From: Strongylocentrotus purpuratus
Taxonomy: Eukaryota; Echinodermata; Echinoidea; Camarodonta; Strongylocentrotidae
Reading direction: 5' to 3'
DNA length: 64,000 bases
NCBI RefSeq assembly: GCF_000002235.5
Contig: NW_022145526.1
Span: 1,755,501-1,819,500, forward strand
The notes below the pieces were generated by a model that was given only the letters and a program-made list of their open reading frames with translations, was not told the origin of the DNA and made no database searches. The position numbers were made by a program, and so were the translations under genes. Numbering within the stretch: position 1 is the stretch's first letter; every line of letters begins with the position of its first letter. This document shows, one piece after another, positions 1-10,500 of this stretch.

Positions 1-3000
1 GGGGGGGGGGGACTGAATTCAGACGAGGATTAAAAGTCGAGAACGGTACAACGAATCGTCTTCTTTCTCTAATTATTTAATGAAACGTAAAAGCTTAGGC
101 GCTTCGCGCGGGAGGTCAGGCGGGAACTGAATTCAGACGAGGATAAGGAGTCGAGAACGGAACAACGAATCGTCTTCCTTCTCTAATGATTTAATGAAAC
201 GTAAAAGCTTCCGCGCTTCGCGCAGGAGGGGGAAGGGAACAACTGAATTCAGATGAGGATTAAAAGTCGAGAACGGTACAACAAATCGTCTTCTATCTCT
301 AATGATTTAATGAAACGTAAAAGCTTCCGCGCTTCGCGCGGGAGGGGGGGGGGGGGGACTGAATTCAGACGAGGATTAAAAGTCGAGAACGGTACAACGA
401 ATCGTCTTCTTTCTCTAATTATTTAATGAAACGTAAAAGCTTAGGCGCTTCGCGCGGGAGGTCAGGCGGGAACTGAATTCAGACGAGGATAAGGAGTCGA
501 GAACGGAACAACGAATCGTCTTCCTTCTCTAATGATTTAATGAAACGTAAAAGCTTCCGCGCTTCGCGCAGGAGGGGGAAGGGAACAACTGAATTCAGAT
601 GAGGATTAAAAGTCGAGAACGGTACAAACAATCGTCTCCTTTCCCTAATGATTTAATGAAACGTAAAAGCTTCCGCGCTTCGCGCCGGAGGGGGGGGGGG
701 GGGAACTGAATCCAGGCGAGGATTATTTTCGAGAACGGTACAACGAATCGTCTTCTTTCTCTAATGATTTAATGAAACGTAAAAGCTTCCGCGCTTCGCG
801 CTAGAGGGGGGGGGGGGGGGAACTGAATTCAGATGAGGATTAGGAGTCGAGAACGGTACAACGAATCGTCTTCTTTCTCTAATGATTTAATGAAACGTAA
901 AAGCTTCCGCGCTTTGCGCGGGAGAGGGGAAGGGAAAAACTGAATTCAGATGAGGATTAAAAGTCGAGAACGGTACAACGAATCTTCTTCTTTCTCTAAT
1001 GATTTAATGAAACGTAAAAGCTTCCGCGCTTCGCGCAGGAGGGGGAAGGGAACAACTGAATTCAGATGAGGATTAAAAGTCGAGAACGGTACAAAGAATC
1101 GTCTCCTTTCCCTAATGATTTAATGAAATGTAAAAGCTTCCGCGCTTCGCGCGGGAGAGGGGAAGGGAAAAACTGAATTCAGATGAGGATTAAAAGTCGA
1201 GAACGGTACAACGAATCTTCTTCTTTCTCTAATGATTTAATGAAACGTAAAAGCTTCCGCGCTTCGCGCGGGAGGGGGGGGGGGGGGGGGGGGACTGAAT
1301 TCAGACGAGGATTAAAAGTCGAGAACGGTACAACGAATCGTCTTCTTTCTCTAATTATTTAATGAAACGTAAAAGCTTAGGCGCTTCGCGCGGGAGGTCA
1401 GGCGGGAACTGAATTCAGACGAGGATTAAGAGTCGAGAACGGAACAACGAATCGTCTTCCTTCTCTAATGATTTAATGAAACGTAAAAGCTTCCGCGCTT
1501 CGCGCAGGAGGGGGAAGGGAACAACTAAATTCAGATGAGGATTAAAAGTCGAGAACGGTACAAACAATCGTCTCCTTTCCCTAATGATTTAATGAAACGT
1601 AAAAGCTTCCGCGCTTCGCGCAGGAGGGGGGGGGGGGTAACTGAATCCAGACGAGGATTATTTTCGAGAACGGTACAACGAATCGTCTTCTTTCTCTAAT
1701 GATTTAATAAAACGTAAAAGCTTCCGCGCTTCGCGCTAGAGGGGGGGGGGGGAACTGAATTCAGATGAGGATTAGGAGTCGAGAACGGTACAACGAATCG
1801 TCTTCTTTCTCTAATGATTTAATGAAACGTAAAAGCTTCCGCGCTTTGCGCGGGAGAGGGGAAGGGAAAAACTGAATTCAGATGAGGATTAAAAGTCGAG
1901 AACGGTACAAAGAATCGTCTCCTTTCCCTAATGATTTAATAAAATGTAAAAGCTTCCGCGCTTCGCGCGGGAGAGGGGAAGGGAAAAACTGAATTCAGAT
2001 GAGGATTAAAAGTCGAGGACGGTACAACGAATCTTCTTCTTTCTCTAATGATTTAATGAAACGTAAAAGCTTCCGCGCTTCGCGTGGGAGGGGAGGGGGG
2101 AACTGAATTCAGACGAGGATTAAGAGTCGAGAACGGAACAACGAATCGTCTTCTTTCTCTAATGATTTAATGAAACGTAAAAGCTTCCGCGCTTCGCGCA
2201 GGAGGGGGAAGGGAACAACTAAATTCAGATGAGGATTAAAAGTCGAGAACGGTACAAACAATCGTCTCCTTTCCCTAATGATTTAATGAAACGTAAAAGC
2301 TTCCGCGCTTCGCGCAGGAGGGGGGGGGGGAACTGAATCCAGACTAGGATTATTTTCGAGAACGGTACAACGAATCGTCTTCTTTCTCTAATGATTTAAT
2401 GAAACGTAAAAGCTTCCGCGCTTCGCGCTAGAGGGGGGGGGGGGGGGGGAACTGAATTCAGATGAGGATTAGGAGTCGAGAACGGTACAACGAATCGTCT
2501 TCTTTCTCTAATGATTTAATGAAACGTAAAAGCTTCCGCTTTGCGCGGGAGAGGGGAAGGGAAAAACTGAAATCAGATGAGGAATAAAAGTCGAGAACGG
2601 TACAACGAATCTTCTTCTTTCTCTAATGATTTAATGAAACGTAAAAGCTTCCGCGCTTCGCGCAGGAGGGGGAAGGGAACAACTGAATTCAGATGAGGAT
2701 TAAAAGTCGAGAACGGTACAAAGAATCGTCTCCTTTCCCTAATGATTTAATAAAATGTAAAAGCTTCCGCGCTTCGCGCGGGAGAGGGGAAGGGAAAAAC
2801 TGAATTCAGATGAGGATTAAAAGTCGAGGACGGTACAACGAATCTTCTTCTTTCTCTAATGATTTAATGAAACGTAAAAGATTCCGCGCTTCGCGCGGGA
2901 GGGGAGGGGGAGAACTCAATTCAGACGAGGATTAAGAGTCGAGAACGGAACAACTAATCGTCTTCTTTCTCTAATGATTTAATGAAACGTAAAAGCTTCC

Positions 3001-3092
3001 GCGCTTCGCGCGGGAGGGGGGGGGGGGGGAACTGAATTCAGACGAGGATTATTTTCGAGAACGGTACAACGAATCGTCTTCTTTCTCTAATA
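1..3092. repeat. ~115-bp satellite array with higher-order structure
   Basis: About 27 head-to-tail units of 114-117 bp fill the left edge. Each unit begins near ACTGAATTCAGA and has a conserved centre (GTCGAGAACGGTACAACGAA). It continues through AATGATTTAATGAAACGTAA and AAGCTT and ends in a GC-rich box plus a G-run of 3 to 20 bases. EcoRI and HindIII sites recur once per unit. The GC box CCGCGC-TTC-GCGCGG is a perfect 6-bp stem with a 3-base loop. Variant units recur in a higher-order pattern: the AAGCTTAGGCGC form at about 1-115, 350-465 and 1285-1400, and the GGATTATTTTCGAG form near 718, 1657, 2345 and 3046. No gene is seen. The array runs off the left edge and breaks inside a unit at about 3090. 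Confidence 0.95.
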
Positions 3093-3103
3093 GTGCTTGT
3101 TGT

Positions 3104-4132
3104 TTGTTCGTTTGTGTGTGTGCGTGTGTGTGTGTGTGTGTGCGTGTTTTAGATATTCCACCATACTATATGGAAATGTTGCAAGCATGGCAAGAGACAA
3201 GTAATTTAAGATATTTGGAGGGTTATATTAATCCAATTATTTTTAATAATCAGAATATATGTATAAATGGAAAAAGTATATTTGATAGATACTTGTTTGA
3301 AAGAGGGATTGTTCAACTGAATCATTTGGTTGAGAAAGGTCATGTTAAGCCTGTTAAATATTTTATGAACCTCGGTATGAAAGGTAATAATTTGCTTATG
3401 ATTATTGATATTTATGATGCGATACCCAGGTTATGGAAGGATGATTCAGGGTTAATAGAATTCCTCGAGGTTGATTTGATAAGCTTTAATACTTATTTCC
3501 ATATTTCTAGTAAAAAAATACAGTTTGTGGATGTGGGTTCAAGAACAATCTATGATTATTTCATCAAAGCACTGCAACGAACGTATGATTTGCAGGTAAG
3601 GGATGGGCAAAATGATTATGATTTTATAGATAAAGAATTAAAAGAAATATTTGTTAGACCAAGAATTACTATACTCATTAGAAAACAACGTGAATTTCAA
3701 TTTAAATTATTGCATGGAGCCATATACACTAATGAGCATCTTCATAGATTTGGTTTTGTTGGTGATAATTTATGTTCGTTTTGTAAGCAGGAAATAGAAA
3801 CATACAAACATTTATTTTTATCTTGTGGGAGCGTTCAAAGGTTATGGCAGGCTTTAATACAACTTTTTGAGTTAGATGAAATTAAAGATTTAGAATGGCG
3901 AGATATATTTGTTGGGTTGGTAGGTAGTTCATATAGAATAAAAATGTGTAATACTATCATTTTCATGGTGAAGTATGTTACATTTATGTCAAGATCGGGG
4001 GGGCGAGTACTAACTTTAGAAAAGATGAAAAAAAGCATTTTTAAGTATAGGGATGAGGAAAAGAAAATAGCAATTAAAATGGGAAAGCTAGGATCACATT
4101 TTTTAAAGTGGGAGCAGCTTAAGATTAATTAA
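3104..4132 (+). CDS. C-terminal part of a LINE ORF2 protein (zinc-binding tail)
   Basis: The frame encodes up to 342 residues, but the first 15 or so come from the GT microsatellite, so the first ATG is not a real start. The recognisable part is the C-terminal region of an L1/Tx1-type ORF2. Near residues 195-235 a hydrophobic F-x-L-L-H-G segment leads into LCSFCKQEIETYKHLFLSC. This gives CX2CX8HX4C spacing, the zinc-knuckle pattern downstream of the reverse transcriptase in L1-clade and related LINEs, followed by R-L-W. No YADD active site is present, so the fragment cannot be an active polymerase. The clade is judged from motif style only. Confidence 0.75.
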   Translation: MFVCVCACVCVCVRVLDIPPYYMEMLQAWQETSNLRYLEGYINPIIFNNQNICINGKSIFDRYLFERGIVQLNHLVEKGHVKPVKYFMNLGMKGNNLLMIIDIYDAIPRLWKDDSGLIEFLEVDLISFNTYFHISSKKIQFVDVGSRTIYDYFIKALQRTYDLQVRDGQNDYDFIDKELKEIFVRPRITILIRKQREFQFKLLHGAIYTNEHLHRFGFVGDNLCSFCKQEIETYKHLFLSCGSVQRLWQALIQLFELDEIKDLEWRDIFVGLVGSSYRIKMCNTIIFMVKYVTFMSRSGGRVLTLEKMKKSIFKYRDEEKKIAIKMGKLGSHFLKWEQLKIN

Positions 4133-4644
4133 GATTTGCTTTCTTCTCCACCGTGAGCTTGTTAAAAGCGTAACTCGATTTTGCGGCCTGGATAACTTAT
4201 TTAGTATATTTTTCTTAAGTTGAGAATGTTGGCAGACATCCACTGAGTGAGTACTGTGTGTGTGTGTGTGTGGGGGGGGGGGGTGGTGGGTGGGTGGGTG
4301 AGTATGTGTGTGAGTGGGTGAGTATGTTTGTGTGATAGAGGGTGAGTATGTCTGTGTGATGTAGGGGGCAGGGAGGGGGCAGGATTGTTTCAGTAAAATT
4401 ATCTCCAGATTTGTTTTTTTTTGTAATATATAAGTAAATAACATTTACAATTGACATATTATGTTTAGGTACTTATACGTTTACTTTGTTGTTAAGTTAT
4501 ATTATACTGCAAATAAGTTTGTGTTTAATTATGTTTATGTAAAAGCATCAATATTGAACACGTTTATTTTATTCAATTGTATGTCATGGTTTGTATTACA
4601 CATCTGGAGAAATAAAACAAAATTGTTAAAAAAAAAAAAAAAAA
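3104..4644 (+). mobile_element. 5'-truncated L1/Tx1-like LINE with 3' UTR and poly(A)
   Basis: This is the 3' part of a non-LTR retrotransposon. A long reading frame ends at 4132. It is followed by about 500 bp of 3' UTR holding a TG/GGTG microsatellite (4253-4340), an AATAAA signal at 4611-4616 and a poly(A) tract at about 4628-4644. The endonuclease and most of the reverse transcriptase are missing, as expected for 5' truncation during target-primed insertion. The upstream border is a (GT)n tract (3108-3150) that abuts the satellite array. The long open frame suggests a fairly recent insertion. Confidence 0.8.
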
Positions 4645-4800
4645 GTGTGTGCGCGCGTGTGTGTGTTGTGTGTTTGTGCGTGCGCGATCGCGCGCGCTTG
4701 CGTAAATTAGTGTGGGCGTGTGCTCGTGCTAGTATGTGATGGCTATCGCCGATCATCCCCCCCCCCCCCCCCCCCCACTCCTCGGTACGGATTTACGCCC
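4645..4800. repeat. GT/GCGC low-complexity tract and C-run
   Basis: An alternating GTGTGTGCGCGCG tract (4645-4740) is followed by a run of about 21 C (4757-4777). It joins the LINE poly(A) to the left border of the duplicated lectin-gene segment. Nothing coding is seen. Homopolymer runs this long are also common assembly joins. Confidence 0.7.
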
Positions 4801-5299
4801 CTGGCTCAGAGGAATATATTAGAAGTAGAAATCATTCGTTCATTTGAAGTTGCTAAAAGATATTATGAACTGACTGTTTATGCGTTGTGATCACGTCAGA
4901 AAAAAACAATGATAAGAACTAATATCTAAAATATATAAATTAAACTATTCACATTTCTTTTATAACATAATATAAATTTAAATGAAATAGCGGCGTTATC
5001 AATAAACAATCTAATTTGAGATATAATCGAAAGCTTGAAACATAAGGAATTGGGGATGACATTGTCTACATGAATGTTTTATTATCTCTGCTATCAACTA
5101 AATATTACGCTTTTTGATATTATTTAAGAGGGTTTTCAGGAGGAACCAGTTGACTTATTACGTCACAATCGTCATTCAATCGTGATATTACTTTATACAA
5201 ATGTTATTTTCCCGATATGCCCTAGTGAGAGACTTGCCCAATAGCTATGTAAAATTCCAAGCTGTGGAATAAAATTACTAATATTTTTATTATTTTTAT

Positions 5300-5545
5300 T
5301 GGCATTTTGTATGACAAAAAACAACAACAACATAATATAACGATCGAGAATACATACATGTATGGTATCTCAGTTATGGGTGTATCAGGCTGGACAGACT
5401 GGGTATGGGAGCCCGCAGGCCATCCTCCCCGAACCCACCCTGGTGCAACCAAAACTGATCAGAATTAACAGTACAATTTATATACTTAATACATACAAAA
5501 ACTACATAGGTTTCATAATAACAACATTTTGGATATCATTAGCTG
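5300..5545. other. Copy-A-specific intron insertion, unclassified
   Basis: This AT-rich block contains a short GC-richer stretch (GGGTATGGGAGCCCGCAGGCC near 5399). It is absent from the matching intron in copy B, where flanking sequence at 52760 runs almost directly into 52790. No terminal repeats, coding region or RNA promoter are recognised. Confidence 0.4.
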
Positions 5546-5572
5546 AAAGAAAAGAAGTATACTTGAGCATAC

Positions 5573-5718
5573 GTTAATGTCGTGTGATTTGATGAGTGCT
5601 AAATCAGCTCCATGATACTGACAGTAGATCCGTGCATCTGAGTAAGACCGAGCCAGCCATGACGGAGAGATGAAATAATCTAGACCTCCAATTGATGCTT
5701 CATTGCTTCTATCAAATA
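5573..5718 (-). CDS. Gene A CTLD-c, first exon only
   Basis: This 146-base exon encodes the N-terminal third of another CTLD: VFDRSN, then [16 protein letters not shown], then [20 protein letters not shown]. It has a good acceptor (ATCACAG) and a donor (AAC/GTATGC). It is nearly identical at the protein level to 52856-53001 in gene B. There, middle and last CTLD exons follow within 2.7 kb. In gene A the matching stretch is replaced by a C-run, a LINE and a satellite, so no partner exons are visible. Confidence 0.8.
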
Positions 5719-6559
5719 CTGTGATAAAACAAACTTTCTATTTGAGAGTGTATCATGATGAAAAAGATTGTGATATTAGCGAAATTGCACCGCCTATTCT
5801 TTGCACAGTATAGGCATATCTCAGATTCTACAAACCACCTCTGTGGGCGTAGCGGTCGACGATTCTTTTTTAATGTTCAACTAAAGGGGTCAGAAATTAC
5901 TGTTATTCTCCAAATATGTTAGCAAACAGAAAACGATTGCATTTGTTGTCAATTCTTAAATACAAAAATTGCATACAAAAGAGTTTTAAAGACATTATAA
6001 TTTGTTCATTAATCGAACAATTGAAGTTGGATTTTCTTTTTTGTAGTGAGAGAAAGTTACGAATTCAAAGTTCTACATAAGTCATTCATCCCATGATGGT
6101 TTGATACAATTATTTTATATAATGTTGTAATGATAACGGTTTCCTTTAAGGAGTAGCGCCATATTCAAAATATCTGGAAAAAATTCAAAAGTTCTGCGAT
6201 TGATTTCTTACATTAAACGAATTCCAAACTTCGATCCATTTTCCTTATGCTAACCCCGACAATAAAAATAATCCTAAACTACAGCCAAAATGCCGTACGA
6301 TACAAAGACAATACTTTCGTTGCAATATAGCCCGGATCAACACTCGCCAGAACACAATTAATATTGGATCATCACTATTCATACCTCGTGTACGTTCACA
6401 AATGTACGGCCTGTATTGTTGTGGAGTCCTGTCAGACCATGAAGGATCATCACTTACACTAAGACAACCCCAGTAGTCAGAATTACTTGAACCCGTGGCA
6501 GTAGACCAATCATTGTACCTTGGAGGAAAAAACAATACACAAATAAGGTTCGCATTATG

Positions 6560-6600
<41 letters not shown>

Positions 6601-7514
6601 GAATAATGATATTTGGAGTAGTAGTATTAGTAGCGGCACCAGCAGGAGTAGTAGTATTATTGTTAGTATTATAATCATCATGATCCTCATCCTTATTATT
6701 GATTTTGTTATTATTATTATTATTTTTATTATTATTATTATTGTCATCATTATTATTAGTAGTATTATTATCGCTATTATCATTATTATTAATATCATTT
6801 TATTGTTCGTGTAATATTGAGAATAATCATTGAGGTTCGGATATCCATCATTAAACTGAAATTGAATTTAGAACTTTATTCACATTTACCTCGTCCCCCC
6901 CCCCCCACCCCCTCTCCCCCTTCGCTGATACAGAAATAATGTGAGTATGTAGCATGTAAAGAAATAGAGTAGAAATTTGGTCGTAAAATCACTATTTTGT
7001 ATTGTTGTTGAGCCAAGCTTTTTATATTCCTTCTTCGTAATATCCTTATGAGACATAAATATTACAAAGTATGCTATTAAAGTATACTATGATTTTAATA
7101 GACACTGGATCCTTTTTAAAGGGAAAAAGTTTTTTTTAGGATAATTGTAACTACAGATTATTGACATGCATAGGCGTTCATCAACATGTACTTGTGTTAA
7201 TCTTTACTGATCTCGACAAAGCAAACATATGAGGAACATACTGGAGTGTAGTATCATCCAGCCAGGTGAAATCTCCAGAGCCAATCTTCCGAAGCCCGAA
7301 AAAGTAACACAAAGTTGGATCATTTGAATTAAACGGAGGAAGTACCTTTTTGAGAAATGTCTGTTAGAAAAATGGAGAAGAAAAAATCATAATAAAGTCA
7401 TGATTAATTAAGTCAGAATGGAAAACCTGAGCGTAAGCTGAAATTGTTCACTGTGTTTTGTGGGGGTCCTCTCTCTCTCTACCTCTCTGTCTCTTTCGCT
7501 TCTCTGTCTCTCTG

Positions 7515-7545
<31 letters not shown>

Positions 7546-10500
7546 CTTTATCTCGCCATCCCATTTTGATGTATAAACTGTGCATATGAACTGCACTTTG
7601 CATTGTTCTGTATATTGTAAATTGTCCATATCATTTTGCATATTGCGACGTAACGTTTGGATTTATTTGAATATTGAAACAATTCTCACGTATTTTATCC
7701 TTTGAAAATTAAATCGAACCTTGATAGAGAGCTAATTTTAAAGTAGATATTCATTGATTTAAAAAACTAACTTTATTTTCATTATTGCAAAGTTGAAACT
7801 TTGACTCGACAAGGTTATCAAAATTCAATGCTTGGAAACATTCGAAGTAATGATTATTATAAATTACAAAACGATTAAATACAGCCCCGGCATAGCACCT
7901 GAAGAGCTCTCCAAACGCTGCTGAGATGTGTGAGATCACAGTAGGAACATGATTTGCACAAGCAGACGATGTCCCATGACATCTTACACATTTTCAGTGC
8001 CTGTTTTTTCAACTTTTCTTGAGTTCTTTCTTTTTAAATGTATAATCTATTGCCTCACTCTATGCCCCGCGCATGGTTTTATTTTGATGACAAATGCAGT
8101 GATACAAAAATAAAGGAATCTGTCGCTTGTAAACAAAATAAGACGCCATTGTATATTCAGTTGCACACACCGCGGTATGTTCGGCGTTTCAAGAGGGGAA
8201 AAATGCCGTCCTCAATATCATTCCGGGGGTTATTCAACTTGAAAATCTGGTTTCTTTGATTGTTAATTAACCCCTATCCTGTGTATTTACAAGCAAAAGA
8301 TTTAGTTATCAGAATCGGGTCATATCCCCTTTTGAATGGTTTGACATGCCATCACATTTATAAACACTAAACTCACTATAATTGGACAAATAATAGCTTT
8401 GCAATTATGTTTATTCTTTATGGGATGTCGTCTGCTTGGGCAGTAATGATCCATATGTGACGTCATTAAAACATCGTTATTTTTCCGGCGAATCTCTCGT
8501 ATATCCCAGCTGCTATGGAGGTGGTTGTATTTGTATTTTTATAAATCACCCGATATGTAGTTGACCTCAAACGTGTACGATGGCCATCTGTTAGCTTACC
8601 AGTTTCTAGTGATATATTAGTTGACATATTTGTGATATTCTTTGTATTTCACCTATAAGAGAATGATATGAACATCAGCGAAATTGTTTGTTATTAAGGC
8701 TCAGTAGGCCCGCAAGAAATTATTATTGAAATAATCTATCATTGGAAAAAAAATATGTAGAATATTAAAAGGCACAATACTTTTTCCTATTGAGATTTTT
8801 GGGGGTTGACAGCCTTTAATTAAAGGTACTATGTCCCATTTGCAGGCCAAAAAAATGAAAAAGTTAAATTCCAACTACATTTGAAAGATAATACTAATTT
8901 AGAACTTCCCTTAAAAAGGTGGGGCTTGAAAATGTCTTCAAGTGGGAAAATAAAATCTATTAGTTGTCAAATCGACTTTAGGGATATAGAGCCCAAAAGT
9001 AATAGTCTTGATTTTCAGACAACTGTACCGAATGGTCATACGTTTTATGCTGCGCAAAGACTCAATCAGTTTAATCTTGGCCATCACAAGAAGTGGGTTA
9101 TTGATGTAGACAAATGCTCATGTACCCTTTACAACTCTTTTCATGTATGTTATTACCAAAGAAGAAAAAAGCCAGTCAGTCACTCAATAGTGTCTGACAG
9201 TGAAGTCTAGCAAGTAAACGGGTTTCCTTGCATAATTTGAATATGAGGACACTGCTAACGTTTAAATTTCACAGATAGGACATACATGACATATTCATAA
9301 TTCCTGCACAGTTCTACAGAATTTGAGGTTGGCTGCAAAAGGGACATAGTACCTTTAAAGGAAGACCGTTTTGTTTTGTTTTGTCTAGGTTAGTTGTTAT
9401 TGCATACCAATACAGTACGTCCCAGAAAAAACGAAACTGAGAAGTATTGATGTTCTATTATAACTTAATCACAACTATAATTAATGAATGATACATATTT
9501 GGAAAGCTTAGAGTTTCCTCTTTCATGTGATGCTACTCAGATGATGCATATTTCACACATGAGTTAGATTAAAACTCTATAATATAAAAATATACGCCAC
9601 AGGGTAAACTACCTATACAGGTAGTTTGCCCTGTGGCGTATATTTTATATAGGCAGTTTGCCCTGTGGCGTATATTTTATATAGGTAGTTTGCCCTGTGG
9701 CGTATATTTTATATAGGTAGTTTGCCCTGTGGCGTATATTTTATATAGGTAGTTTGCCCTGTGGCGTATATTTTATATAGGTAGTTTGCCCTGTGGCGTA
9801 TATTTTATATAGGCAGTTTGCCCTGTGGCGTATATTTTATATAGGCAGTTTGCCCTGTGGCGTATATTTTATATAGGTAGTTTGCCCTGTGGCGTATATT
9901 TTATATAGGTAGTTTGCCCTGTAGCGTATTTTTCTTCATTATCTTAATCATCTTGACCTTGTCAGTACTGTATAAAATGTGTCATTAGACTTACGTTGAC
10001 TTCGGCTGTCTTGATGAAAGCCAAATCACCGCCGTAACTTTGACATATTTCCCTGGCATCACTCGGATGTGCACGAGGTGTGGACCTGATGATATACTGA
10101 GATTCACCGAACTCTTGCCATCTACAGTCAACGTCTGTTCATTTAACATTAAATAAAACCGTATGGTAAAATTGGATTACATCAACTGAACTTTAATAAC
10201 AAAGTTATTCAATTGTTGGCTATCAAATCCATAATGTCAAAGAGCATAGATTACCCGTTGAGAAGCATATTTATTAACAATGCAACAATTGTAAAGCTCT
10301 TGGCAGGCGCGTACGCAGGGGGGGGGGGGGGGGGGGTTAACCCCCTTCATTTGTTGTATGTGTGTGTTTTGGAGGACCCCCCCCCCCCCTCGCTTATTCA
10401 GCGGCTGGCTGAGTCGTTGCGAGACACAAACAGATAAACAGAAATGTGACAGTTGGAAATTAATCGGCCCAATGATAAGATAAATAGGAATGTTTGAAAA

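Noticed and set aside
1-3092. Regular direct repeats resembling a CRISPR array
   Set aside because: The whole 115-bp unit is repeated without unique spacers, units carry G-runs and higher-order variants, and the setting is eukaryotic. It is a satellite.
4103-4756. Open frames over the GT/GGTG repeats (Thr/His/Pro-rich or Val/Cys/Arg-rich)
   Set aside because: They are translations of microsatellites within and after the LINE 3' UTR, with no domain and no splice support.
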